Made by a program: the position numbers and the translations under genes
DNA from: Oceanibaculum indicum P24
GTDB taxonomy: Bacteria; Pseudomonadota; Alphaproteobacteria; Oceanibaculales; Oceanibaculaceae
DNA length: 43,499 nucleotides
NCBI RefSeq assembly: GCF_000299935.1
Contig: NZ_AMRL01000028.1
Coordinates: 1 to 43,499, forward strand
Direction of reading: 5' to 3'
Notes under the pieces: model-generated
Seen by the model: only the letters and a program-made list of their open reading frames with translations
Database searches by the model: none
Told to the model about the DNA's origin: nothing
Part shown: positions 8,358 to 17,029 of the stretch, one piece after another
Numbering within the stretch: the first letter of the stretch is position 1
How the letters are laid out: the number at the start of each line of letters is the position of its first letter

Positions 8358-10043
8358 ATGCTGAACAATCTTCGAATTTCCGCGAAGCTGCCCCTCGCCT
8401 TTGCGATCATCGTCGCCATCATGTTCGCGGTCAGCGCCGTATCCTTCTGGAAAGTTTCAGAAGTGCAGGACGCAATCGAGCGTGTCGAAGCGACCGACAT
8501 GATGCTCAGCCATATTGAGGAGCTTGGCACGGCCATCATCGATCAGCAGCGCGCCATCCGCGGCTATCTGATCAGCGGCGATCCTTCCTATCTTGCGCCC
8601 TACAACAGCGGTGCCGAGAATTTTGCTGCCGCGTTGACCGCCCTGAAGGCTGACATGCAAAGGGATAACGATCCCCAGCAGAGTCAGCGCCTGGAGCAGG
8701 TGGTGGGCCTTCATAAACAATGGATCGATACGGTCGCCTCCCGCCAGATTGCCGCGATGGGGGCTGTGGATACCATCGAGGAAGCCCGTACCCTGGAGGC
8801 CGTCGGTGCTGGCAAGGCCTTCGTGGATGACATGAATGCTCTGCTCCGGGAGATGAAGAAGGCTGAAAACGCGCAGGTTGCGGAGGCTGTCGCTATCCAG
8901 ATATCGGCTATCACCGTGACTTACACCGTGATCATTGTCGGCGGCATCGCCGCCCTGGCGGTTGCAATCACGCTGGCCCTGATGCTGTCCCGTGGCATCG
9001 TCACCCCGATCAGCCGCATGACTGACGCCATGACCCGTCTGGCCGGTGGCGACAAGACCATCGAGATCCCGGCGGTCGGCCGCAAGGACGAGGTCGGCGA
9101 GATGGCCGAGGCGGTTCAGGTCTTCAAGGACAATCTGATCCGCAATGAGGAGATGGCCGCCGCCGCCGCCCGCGAGCAGGAGGAACGGAACGCCCGTGCC
9201 ACCCGCATCGAGCAGCTGACCAACAGCTTCCGCACCAGCGTGGAAGCGCTGCTGGAGAACGTCTCGCACTCCGCCGAGACCATGCAGGCGACCGCCCGCT
9301 CGATGAGCGACACTGCGGTCGAGACCACCGAACGCGCCACCTCCGTGGCTGCCGCCGCCGAGCAGGCCTCGCAGAATGTGAACGCCGTCTCCGCCGCTGC
9401 GGAAGAGCTGGCCAACTCCATCGCCGAGATCAGCCGGCAGGTGTCGCAGTCCACGACCCTAGCGACCGAGGCCGCCAAGGAAGCCGAGCAGACCAACAAT
9501 GTGGTGCAGGAACTGGCGGAAGCCGCCAACCGCATCGGCGAGGTGATCAGCATGATCAACGACATCGCCGAGCAGACCAACCTGCTGGCGCTGAACGCCA
9601 CCATCGAGGCCGCACGGGCCGGCGACGCCGGCAAGGGCTTCGCGGTCGTGGCCTCCGAGGTGAAGAGCCTGGCCAGCCAGACCGCCCGCGCGACCGAGGA
9701 TATCGGCAGCCAGATCGGTTCGATCCAGGCCACGACAAACTCGGCTGTCGAGGCGATCCGCCGGATCGGTGAGCGCATCAACGAGATGAACGGCATCACC
9801 ACGATGGTCGCTGCCGCCGTCGAGGAACAGCAGGCCGCCACCTCGGAGATCGCCCGCAATGTCGAGCAGGCCGCCGCCGGCGCCAACGAGGTGTCGAGCA
9901 ACATCGGCAGCGTCAGCTCCGCCGCGCAGGTCACTGGTGCCTCGGCCAACGAGGTGCTGACCTCCTCGGTCGAGCTGGGCGACAAGGCCGGCACGCTGCA
10001 GCGCGAAGTCAGCGGCTTCCTGCGGGATGTGAACGCCGCCTGA
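8358..10043 (+). CDS. Methyl-accepting chemotaxis protein with CHASE3-like sensor
   Basis: This is a 561-residue inner-membrane chemoreceptor. The domains in order are: a first membrane helix (about 13-30); a periplasmic helical CHASE3-like region (about 35-185) with the hallmark [19 protein letters not shown]; a second helix (about 190-212); HAMP (about 213-268, [16 protein letters not shown]); and a long signalling coiled coil with the conserved hairpin tip ([19 protein letters not shown], near 410). The C-terminus lacks an NWETF-type tether. It signals through CheW/CheA to the flagellar motor. The gene follows a periplasmic PDC-like gene and is closed by a strong terminator. Confidence 0.95.
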   Translation: MLNNLRISAKLPLAFAIIVAIMFAVSAVSFWKVSEVQDAIERVEATDMMLSHIEELGTAIIDQQRAIRGYLISGDPSYLAPYNSGAENFAAALTALKADMQRDNDPQQSQRLEQVVGLHKQWIDTVASRQIAAMGAVDTIEEARTLEAVGAGKAFVDDMNALLREMKKAENAQVAEAVAIQISAITVTYTVIIVGGIAALAVAITLALMLSRGIVTPISRMTDAMTRLAGGDKTIEIPAVGRKDEVGEMAEAVQVFKDNLIRNEEMAAAAAREQEERNARATRIEQLTNSFRTSVEALLENVSHSAETMQATARSMSDTAVETTERATSVAAAAEQASQNVNAVSAAAEELANSIAEISRQVSQSTTLATEAAKEAEQTNNVVQELAEAANRIGEVISMINDIAEQTNLLALNATIEAARAGDAGKGFAVVASEVKSLASQTARATEDIGSQIGSIQATTNSAVEAIRRIGERINEMNGITTMVAAAVEEQQAATSEIARNVEQAAAGANEVSSNIGSVSSAAQVTGASANEVLTSSVELGDKAGTLQREVSGFLRDVNAA

Positions 10044-10066
10044 CCGGCAAGGAAACCCGCAACGCG

Positions 10067-10099
10067 AAGGCCCGGCAGTCCCTGCCGGGCCTTTTTCTT
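10067..10099 (+). terminator. Intrinsic terminator after the chemoreceptor gene
   Basis: A perfect 12-bp stem (10067-10078 with 10082-10093, sequence AAGGCCCGGCAG and its complement) has a 3-base loop. It is followed by a T-rich tract TTTCTTT. It begins 24 bases after the chemoreceptor stop codon. Confidence 0.92.
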
Positions 10100-10149
10100 T
10101 CGCTTCGCCACCTATGTCTTTACGCTGGCTTTTAAGCAAAGGAGTGTCA

Positions 10150-10704
10150 GTGACGGATCAAACGGGTAACGCCAAGACCGAAACAGAGATGCGGCCCACA
10201 ATCCGCAGGCTGCTGCGCCTTTGGCGTGCGCAGAGGGACCGGCACGGCGGCGCCCTGCCCCGCCGGCAGGATTTCGATCCGCTGGAGCTGGGGCCGAAGC
10301 TGCTGCCCTATGTCAGCATCGTCGAGCTGGACGGGGGGCGTCTACGCTTCCGCCTGTGCGGCACTGGCCTTGCCAAGGCCGCCGGCCTCGACCTGACCGG
10401 CGCCTATGTGGACGAGTTGAACCCCAACAAGGACTATGCGCGCTACATCACCGGCCTGTACGAACAGGCAAGGATCGCGCGCCTGCCATTGCTGTCCGAA
10501 TCGGTCTTCATTGGCGCCCTGGAGGTTGCCAAGGGCCGCACCCAGCGGCTGATCTGCCCCCTCGCCCAGGATGGCGAGAGGGTCGATCATTTCATCGGCA
10601 CGCAGGTTTTCGAGAAAAGTCCCGATTCGGTCGGCGACCTGACGATGACCTACGCCGCCGGCTTTGCACCCGGCTTGACCAGGGTGATCGGCGACGAGGC
10701 CTGA
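10150..10704 (+). CDS. PAS-domain-like protein (PAS_5 type)
   Basis: The product is 184 residues from a GTG at 10150, chosen because AAAGGAG ends 5 bases upstream. An upstream ATG at 10114 in the same frame has no ribosome site and overlaps the terminator outflow. The sequence follows the alphaproteobacterial single-PAS family: LLRLWRAQRDRHGGALPRRQ, then FDPLELGPKLLPYVSIVEL, then LRFRLCGTGLAKAAGLDLTG. These proteins have no enzymatic output domain and are of unknown role. Its 3' end overlaps the convergent aminotransferase gene by 55 bp. Confidence 0.75.
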   Translation: MTDQTGNAKTETEMRPTIRRLLRLWRAQRDRHGGALPRRQDFDPLELGPKLLPYVSIVELDGGRLRFRLCGTGLAKAAGLDLTGAYVDELNPNKDYARYITGLYEQARIARLPLLSESVFIGALEVAKGRTQRLICPLAQDGERVDHFIGTQVFEKSPDSVGDLTMTYAAGFAPGLTRVIGDEA

Positions 10705-11900
10705 TCCATCCGCTTGCGCGACGCGGCGATGCTGCGGATCGCCGCATCGACGCCGCCGCGCTCGTAGGGGATGTCGAGATAGGACAGCGACGCCTCAACC
10801 GCCGAGAGCGCGCCCAGCAGCATCGGCTCGTTCATGTCGCCCATATGGCCGATGCGGAACGCCTTGCCCTGCAGCTTGCCTAGGCCGCCGCCAAGACCCG
10901 TCTGGAAGACCTCGCGGGCAACCTCGCGGATCGCCGCCCCGTCATAGCCGTCGGCAACCAGGATGGTGGTCACACCGTTGGATCGCTCGGCCGGGTTGAC
11001 CGCGTTGAAGGACAGCACGTTGGCCTTGCTCCACACCTCGATGGCCGCGCGGGTGGCGTCGGCCAGCATCTGGTGGCGGCGGAAGGCATTCTCCAGCCCC
11101 TCCTCCAGCAGCATGTCGAGCGCGGCGCGCATGCCGAACATGTGATGCTCCGGCGCGGTACCGCAGAACCGGCGATAGCTTTCCGGCTCCAGCCTGGCAC
11201 CCCAGTCCCAGTAGCGGCGCGGTGCGGTCGCCTTCCTGTGCGCCTCGATGGCGCGCGGGCCGGCGGCCACGAAGCCCAGGCCCGGCGGCATCATCAGCCC
11301 CTTCTGGGAGGCGGCGACAGCCACGTCCACGCCCCAGTCATCCATGCGGAAATCGACCGTGCCCAGCGAGGCGATGGTATCGACCATCAGCAGCGCCGGA
11401 TGGCCGACCTTGTCCATGGCCTCCCGCACCGCCTTCACATCGGCAGTGATGCCGACGGCAGTGTCGGTATGGACCAGCAGCACGGCCTTGATCTTCTTGT
11501 CCTTGTCAGCAGCCAGACGCTCGGCGATCTGCGACGGCTGGATCGCCTTGCGCCAGTCGTTCGGAATCTCCTCGATCTCGGCGCCATAGGCGGCCGCAAC
11601 ATCGCGCCAGCCGGCAGAGAAATTACCGGTTTCCGGCACCAGCAGCTTGTCGCCGGGGCTCAGCACATTCACGAGGGCTGCTTCCCAGGCGCCATGGCCG
11701 TTGGTGATGTACATGAAGATACGGCCTTCCCTGGTACGGAAGACCGTCCGCATATCCTCGAAGCAGGACGCGACAGTGTCGAGCAGGCGGGGATCGTTCA
11801 GATCCACGGCCGGGGTGTGCATCGCATTCAGCACGCGGTCCGGCACATTGGTCGGCCCCGGTGTGTTCAGGAAGCCCTTGCCCCTCTTAACCTGTGTCAT
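10650..11900 (-). CDS. Class V aminotransferase, serine/alanine-glyoxylate aminotransferase type
   Basis: The 416-residue pyridoxal-phosphate enzyme starts MTQVKRGKGFLNTPGPTNVP. The likely PLP lysine is K200 in the motif AASQKGLMMPPG. Other family blocks are LVPETGNFSAGW and the late QGKAFRIGHMGDMNE. Family members transfer the amino group of serine or alanine to glyoxylate (serine cycle or photorespiration-like salvage), or act on related substrates. The frame is open 16 codons further upstream, but a GAAGAGA site precedes the ATG at 11900. Length is normal. The next upstream gene is an amidase on the same strand, 147 bp away. Which donor it prefers is not visible. Confidence 0.88.
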   Translation of the reverse strand: MTQVKRGKGFLNTPGPTNVPDRVLNAMHTPAVDLNDPRLLDTVASCFEDMRTVFRTREGRIFMYITNGHGAWEAALVNVLSPGDKLLVPETGNFSAGWRDVAAAYGAEIEEIPNDWRKAIQPSQIAERLAADKDKKIKAVLLVHTDTAVGITADVKAVREAMDKVGHPALLMVDTIASLGTVDFRMDDWGVDVAVAASQKGLMMPPGLGFVAAGPRAIEAHRKATAPRRYWDWGARLEPESYRRFCGTAPEHHMFGMRAALDMLLEEGLENAFRRHQMLADATRAAIEVWSKANVLSFNAVNPAERSNGVTTILVADGYDGAAIREVAREVFQTGLGGGLGKLQGKAFRIGHMGDMNEPMLLGALSAVEASLSYLDIPYERGGVDAAIRSIAASRKRMDQASSPITLVKPGAKPAA

Positions 11901-12047
11901 CGCGTCTCTTCTCAGCTGCTGGTCATGGATCAAAGCGCCACGAATCATCCTTTCGCAGCGCGGTTGAAGAGTGGAGCATTTTTCAGCCCGGCTTGGTCAA
12001 GCCTTTTCTTGTATCCGCGACACTTCCGGGCAAAAGAATGCGCCTCT

Positions 12048-13502
12048 TCACGCCGCGTAGGCGGGCGGCGCGACGAAGCCGCCATAGCCCTTCTCGATCA
12101 TCCCGGCGAAGGCGATGCAGTTGCGGTCGCCATATTGCGGGCCGACGATCTGCACGCCGACCGGCAGCCCCTCCGGCGTCAGGCCGATGGGCGCCATGGT
12201 CGAGGGCAGATAGAAGGCACCAGTATAACCGGCCCAGAACAGCTGGTCGGTCGAGGGCTGGTCCTTGCCGTTCACCGGGATCATGCGCTCCCAGCGCTCG
12301 CCCTTCTGGTTCTGCGTGAAGGCCGCCGTGGTCGCGGTCGGGCACAGCAGCAGATCGTACTGGGTGAAGAACTCCGCCCATTTCAGCCGCAGCTGGTGGC
12401 GGCGCTCGTTAAAGGCCAGCCAGTCCTTGTGCGGCATGGTGACGGCGCGGAGCATGCGGGCGGCATAGCCCTGGTCCTTCGGGTCCAGCTTTTCCGCCAG
12501 CGCCAGGTTCGCCTTGTACTGTTCCGCCGTCTGCCGGCCGGAGGTCGCCCCGCGCAGCAGTGCGACATAGATCGCCATCGCCTCGTCGGTATCGATATCC
12601 GGGCGCGCGCGCTCGTCCACCGTCGCCCCTTCCTTGCGCAGGAAATCCGCCAGCGCCAGCAGCCGGTCCTGCACGCTCTTATCGACCTCCGCATTGCGGT
12701 CGGTCAGCATCAGGGCGACCTTGTAGTCCTTCAGGCTCTTCTTCTTCGGCGCCGGCAGAACAAGCTTGTAGCCCGCCCCTTCGATATCGTCCGGCCCGGC
12801 CATCACATCGAGGCCGATGGCAAGGTCGGCGGCGCTGCGCGCCATCGGACCGATCACCGAGATATCGGAGGCCGAAACCCGGCCCGGCAGCGCCTGGCCG
12901 CGCGGCGGGCAGATGCCATAGGTCGGCTTGTGCCCGAAGACGCCGCAATAATGCGCCGGGTTGCGGATCGAGGCGCCGATGTCGCTGCCCGCCTCAATGC
13001 CGCAGAAGCCGGCGGCCAGCGACGCCGCCGACCCGCCGGAGGAACCGCCCGGCGTGCGCGTCAGGTCCCAGGGGTTGTTGGTGGTACCATAGACCTCGTT
13101 GAAGCTCTGCCAGTCGGACAGCAACAGCGGCACGTTGGACTTGCCGTAGAGCGTCACGCCGGCCTGCTTCAGGCGGGTGACCGACAGCGCGTCCTGCTTC
13201 GGGAAATTGTCCTTCATCTCCGGCAGGCCCCAAGTGGTGGGCATGCCGACCACGTCGAAGGATTCCTTGATCGTCATCGGCACGCCGTGCAGCGCCCCCC
13301 AGACAGAGCCCTTGGCCAGCGCCTTGTCAGCCTCCTTCGCGCGCTTGCGCGCACCCTCGACATCCTTCACCACCACGGCATTGATGTCGCCATCATGCTT
13401 TTCGACCCGCGCCAGGCAGTGATCCAGCAGTTCGAGGGCACTGATCTTCTTGTTCTTGATGGCCGCTGCCTGCTTCTTCGCCGGCCAGAATGCGATGTCC
13501 AT
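12048..13502 (-). CDS. Amidase (amidase signature family)
   Basis: This 484-residue enzyme hydrolyses a carboxamide or related bond. The Lys-cisSer-Ser triad is recognisable: K79 in TIKESFDV, S154 in GGSSGGSAA and S178 in GASIRNP. The spacings of 75 and 24 residues equal those of the fatty acid amide hydrolase triad. The start at the ATG at 13502 (MDIAFWPAKKQ) fits the normal N-terminus, because the longer open frame upstream is not conserved-looking. It is divergent from the Pha antiporter operon and on the same strand as the aminotransferase. The substrate is unknown, and members include acylamidases and 6-aminohexanoate-type hydrolases. Confidence 0.9.
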   Translation of the reverse strand: MDIAFWPAKKQAAAIKNKKISALELLDHCLARVEKHDGDINAVVVKDVEGARKRAKEADKALAKGSVWGALHGVPMTIKESFDVVGMPTTWGLPEMKDNFPKQDALSVTRLKQAGVTLYGKSNVPLLLSDWQSFNEVYGTTNNPWDLTRTPGGSSGGSAASLAAGFCGIEAGSDIGASIRNPAHYCGVFGHKPTYGICPPRGQALPGRVSASDISVIGPMARSAADLAIGLDVMAGPDDIEGAGYKLVLPAPKKKSLKDYKVALMLTDRNAEVDKSVQDRLLALADFLRKEGATVDERARPDIDTDEAMAIYVALLRGATSGRQTAEQYKANLALAEKLDPKDQGYAARMLRAVTMPHKDWLAFNERRHQLRLKWAEFFTQYDLLLCPTATTAAFTQNQKGERWERMIPVNGKDQPSTDQLFWAGYTGAFYLPSTMAPIGLTPEGLPVGVQIVGPQYGDRNCIAFAGMIEKGYGGFVAPPAYAA

Positions 13503-13815
13503 GATGCTTGAGGCTCCCTGCTTGGCTTGATTTCCGCGAATGGTGCGAAATGTTAGCGATGCTGACAGAAAGCGCCAAGCCGAACCGCCGCATGGCCGGT
13601 CTGCACCCCGCTGGCGTCGGATCGGGTGTCGAAAATCGGTAACCACCCTGACCGACTTTTCTGGACAGCGCGCGGGATATTCGCTTTATTTCGCCAGCCT
13701 CGCGCCAACAAGAACGGCACAAAAGCGGGTTTACCGCGCCGCACACCAAATAAGTAAGCCTCACACAGTCCCATCCGGACAGGGCATACGTCGCAGGGAG
13801 ACGCAAGGGATACCG
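13503..13815. other. Divergent intergenic region, 313 bp
   Basis: This gap separates the amidase and the antiporter operon, which run away from each other, so it should hold both promoters. I find no convincing -35/-10 pair, no strong dyad and no supported small gene in it. An AAGGGA ribosome site for the antiporter gene lies at its right end. Confidence 0.5.
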
Positions 13816-16680
13816 ATGAGCCTCCTTCTGATCGTTTTGCTGCCGTTTATCGGCGCCATTTTCGCTGCGCTGTCGATACGGGCGGGCCGCAATGCCTGCA
13901 GCATCGCCGCGCTCGCCACCACGCTGACCAGCCTCACATTGCTGCTGACGCACGCCCCCGCCGTCTTTCGCGGCGAGGTGGTGACTGCGCGGTTCGAATG
14001 GCTGCCGGCACTTGGCCTCAACGTGAACTTCTTCGTGGACGGGCTGGGGCTGTTCTTCGCCGGGCTGATCCTGGGCATTGGCGCGCTGATCATCATCTAT
14101 GCCCGCGCCTACCTGTCGAAGGACGACCCGATGGGCCGCTTCATGGCCTATCTGCTGTTGTTCCAGGGCGCCATGGTCGGCATCGTGCTGTCCGACAACA
14201 TCCTGCTGCTGCTGGTGTTCTGGGAGCTGACAAGCCTGTCCTCCTTCCTGCTGATCGGCTACTGGAACCACCTGCCGGAAGGCCGCCAGGGCGCGCGCAT
14301 GGCGCTGGCCGTCACCGGCGCCGGCGGCCTGTCGCTGATTGCCGGCATGCTGATCCTGGGCCATATCGCCGGCTCCTACGACCTGACCGTGATCCTGCAG
14401 AATGGCGACGTCATCCGGCAGTCGCCGCTGTACCTGCCGGCATTGCTGCTGATCCTCGGCGGCTGCTTCACCAAGTCGGCGCAGTTCCCGTTCCATTTCT
14501 GGCTGCCGCACGCGATGGCCGCCCCCACCCCGGTCAGCGCCTATCTGCACAGCGCCACCATGGTGAAGGCCGGCATCTTCCTGATGGCGCGGCTTTGGCC
14601 TGTGCTGTCGGGCACCGAGGAATGGTTCTACCTGGTGACCACCGCCGGTCTCGCGACCATGGTCATCGCGGCGTGGATCGCCCTGTTCAAGGATGATCTG
14701 AAGGGGCTGCTGGCCTTCTCCACGGTCAGCCATCTGGGGCTGATCACCATGCTGCTGGGCTTCGGCACGCCGATGGGCGCGATGACCGCGGTGTTCCACA
14801 TCCTGAACCATGCGACCTTCAAGGCGGCGCTGTTCATGACCGCCGGCATCGTCGATCACGAGGCCGGCACGCGCGACATCAAGCGGCTGGGCGGCTTGCT
14901 GTTCCTGATGCCGATCACCGGCACCATCGCCATGGTAACCGCCGCCTCGATGGCCGGCCTGCCGCTGCTGAACGGCTTCCTGTCGAAGGAGATGATGCTT
15001 GAACAGGCCGGGCTGACCGTCTGGCTGGGCAATGACTGGATCGTGCCCGTGCTGGCGACGATCGGCGCGCTGTTCTCCGTCGCCTATTCCTTCCGCTACA
15101 TCGCGCATGTCTTCCTGGGCGAGCAGCGCCATGACTATCCGCATCATCCGCACGATCCGCCCTTCCTGATGTGGGCGCCGCCCGCGCTGCTGGCGGTGCT
15201 GGTGGTGCTGATCGGCCTGTTGCCGGCGGTGATCGCCGGGCCGCTGGTCGCCACCGTCTCCGCCGCCGTCATCGGCGCGCCGGCGCCGGACTACAAGCTG
15301 GCGATCTGGCATGGCCTCACCCCGGCCCTGTTCATGAGCGTGATCGCGGTGGTCGGCGGCGCGCTGCTGCTGTGGCGCCACGCCACGGCCAAGGCGATCC
15401 GCGAATCGGTGCCGCGACCGGAGGCCAAGACGATCTTCGAGGCCTGCATCGCAGCACTGGTGAGCCTGGCAAGCCGCTTCACGGACGGGCTGCAGAACGG
15501 CTCGCTGCAGCGCTACCTCGCCTGGCTGGTGGGCGCGGCGCTGGTGATCGGCTATGGCGGCTATTTCGGCACCACGAACGCGCCGGGCGGCCGACCGACC
15601 CTGCCTGCTCCGCCGCTTGCCATCATTGCCTGGCTGCTGCTGATCGCCGCCAGCATCGGCGCGGTGACGATGCACCGCCAGCGCCTGTTCGCGCTGATGC
15701 TGGTCAGCGTGGTCGGCCTCATCGTCTCGCTGGGCTTCCTGTATCTGTCCGCCCCCGACCTTGCGCTGACGCAGATCTCCGTCGAGGTGGTGACGGTCAT
15801 CCTGATGCTGCTGGCGCTGAACTTCCTGCCGAAGGCAACGCCGGTCGAAAGCAGCATGCCGCGCAAGACGCGCGACGGCATCCTCGCCGGGCTGGCCGGG
15901 CTGGGTGTCGGCGGTGCGGTCTGGGCGGTGATGACCCGCGATTTCGAGACCATCTCCAGCTACCATCTGGAGAATTCCAAGACCGGCGGCGGCGGCACCA
16001 ATGTGGTGAACGTGATCCTGGTCGATTTCCGCGGCTTCGATACATTCGGCGAGATCATCGTGCTGGGCATCGCCGCGCTGGTGATCTTCGCCCTGCTGGA
16101 CAGCGCGATGCATGGCGAATGCCGGCGCAAGCTGATGAACTGGCAGTTCGAGACCGCGCGCGCCGCCGACCGGCACCCGCTGATGATGGTCGTGGTGTCG
16201 CGCGTCATGCTGCCGCTGGCGCTGATGGTCGGCGTCTATATCTTCCTGCGCGGCCATAACGAGCCGGGCGGCGGCTTCATCGCCGGCCTGATCGTCGCCA
16301 TCGCGCTGGTCATGCAGTACATGGCCAGCGGCCTTGGCTGGGCAGCACAGCGCATCCGCATCGACTATCACATGACGATTGGCCTCGGCGTGCTGTTCGC
16401 CGCGCTGACCGGCGTCGGCGCCTGGCTGGCCGGGCGGCCGTTCCTGACCAGCGACTACGGCTATTTCACCCTGCCGCTGGTCGGCACCTTCGAGCTGGCG
16501 ACCGCGATGCTGTTCGATATCGGCGTGTTCCTGACCGTGGTCGGTGCGGTGATGCTGGCGCTGGCGAACCTGTCGCGCATCGGCATGAAGGCGGAGCATC
16601 TGACCGTCTCGAAGGAGCCGATGGACCTCGACCCGTCACGCGACGGCACAGCGGCGAAACCCGCCGGTCAGGAGAGCTGA
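13816..16680 (+). CDS. phaAB: Mrp/Pha-type cation/proton antiporter, fused subunit A/B
   Basis: This is a 954-residue, highly hydrophobic protein. Residues about 1-500 are the NuoL-like antiporter core, with the conserved glutamate in LLVFWELTSLSSFLLIGYW and the lysines in FTKSAQFPFHFWLPHAMAA and SATMVKAGIF. A DUF4040-like middle follows (YLSAPDLALTQISVEVVTVI). From about 775 to 930 lies an MnhB domain (RVMLPLALMVGVYIFLRGHN, then PGGGFIAGL), which is a separate protein in Bacillus Mrp. This A+B fusion is typical of alphaproteobacterial Pha systems. The ATG at 13816 is chosen because AAGGGA lies 7 bases upstream. It is the first gene of a six-gene operon exporting Na+ or K+ in exchange for protons. 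Confidence 0.95.
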   Translation: MSLLLIVLLPFIGAIFAALSIRAGRNACSIAALATTLTSLTLLLTHAPAVFRGEVVTARFEWLPALGLNVNFFVDGLGLFFAGLILGIGALIIIYARAYLSKDDPMGRFMAYLLLFQGAMVGIVLSDNILLLLVFWELTSLSSFLLIGYWNHLPEGRQGARMALAVTGAGGLSLIAGMLILGHIAGSYDLTVILQNGDVIRQSPLYLPALLLILGGCFTKSAQFPFHFWLPHAMAAPTPVSAYLHSATMVKAGIFLMARLWPVLSGTEEWFYLVTTAGLATMVIAAWIALFKDDLKGLLAFSTVSHLGLITMLLGFGTPMGAMTAVFHILNHATFKAALFMTAGIVDHEAGTRDIKRLGGLLFLMPITGTIAMVTAASMAGLPLLNGFLSKEMMLEQAGLTVWLGNDWIVPVLATIGALFSVAYSFRYIAHVFLGEQRHDYPHHPHDPPFLMWAPPALLAVLVVLIGLLPAVIAGPLVATVSAAVIGAPAPDYKLAIWHGLTPALFMSVIAVVGGALLLWRHATAKAIRESVPRPEAKTIFEACIAALVSLASRFTDGLQNGSLQRYLAWLVGAALVIGYGGYFGTTNAPGGRPTLPAPPLAIIAWLLLIAASIGAVTMHRQRLFALMLVSVVGLIVSLGFLYLSAPDLALTQISVEVVTVILMLLALNFLPKATPVESSMPRKTRDGILAGLAGLGVGGAVWAVMTRDFETISSYHLENSKTGGGGTNVVNVILVDFRGFDTFGEIIVLGIAALVIFALLDSAMHGECRRKLMNWQFETARAADRHPLMMVVVSRVMLPLALMVGVYIFLRGHNEPGGGFIAGLIVAIALVMQYMASGLGWAAQRIRIDYHMTIGLGVLFAALTGVGAWLAGRPFLTSDYGYFTLPLVGTFELATAMLFDIGVFLTVVGAVMLALANLSRIGMKAEHLTVSKEPMDLDPSRDGTAAKPAGQES

Positions 16681-16681
16681 C

Positions 16682-17029
16682 ATGGAATTCCTCATGGCAT
16701 CCGGCATTGGCGTGATGACGGCGGCGGGCGTCTATCTGCTGCTGCGCGCCCGCACCTTCCCGGTCATCGTCGGGCTGACCTTCCTGTCCTATGCGGTGAA
16801 CGCCTTCATCTTCGCCATGGGCCGGCTTGAGACCGAAAAGCCGCCGATCCTGGCCCTGAAGCTGGCGCAGTACACCGACCCGCTGCCGCAGGCGCTGGTG
16901 CTGACCGCCATCGTCATCGCCTTCGGCATGACGGCGATGGCCGTGGTGCTGGTGCTGCGCGCCTATCTGGAAGTTGACAGCGACCATGTCGATGGCGACA
17001 GCGATAACCGGGAGGGAACCGGGCGATGA
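16682..17029 (+). CDS. phaC: Mrp/Pha antiporter subunit C
   Basis: The 115-residue protein has three hydrophobic helices and resembles NuoK. The typical block is ALVLTAIVIAFGMTAMAVVL. It starts one base after the phaAB stop codon, and its own end overlaps phaD by 4 bases (ATGA), indicating translational coupling. It is a membrane subunit of the heteromeric antiporter. Confidence 0.93.
   Translation: MEFLMASGIGVMTAAGVYLLLRARTFPVIVGLTFLSYAVNAFIFAMGRLETEKPPILALKLAQYTDPLPQALVLTAIVIAFGMTAMAVVLVLRAYLEVDSDHVDGDSDNREGTGR

Noticed and set aside
11073-13511. 812-codon plus-strand open frame across the aminotransferase and amidase genes
   Set aside because: It spans two well-supported enzymes and the gap between them on the other strand; composition is that of a shadow frame.
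13393-16599. 1068-codon open frame on the minus strand opposite phaAB
   Set aside because: Its translation is rich in Gln, His, Arg and Asp with no domain, a shadow of the high-GC antiporter gene.
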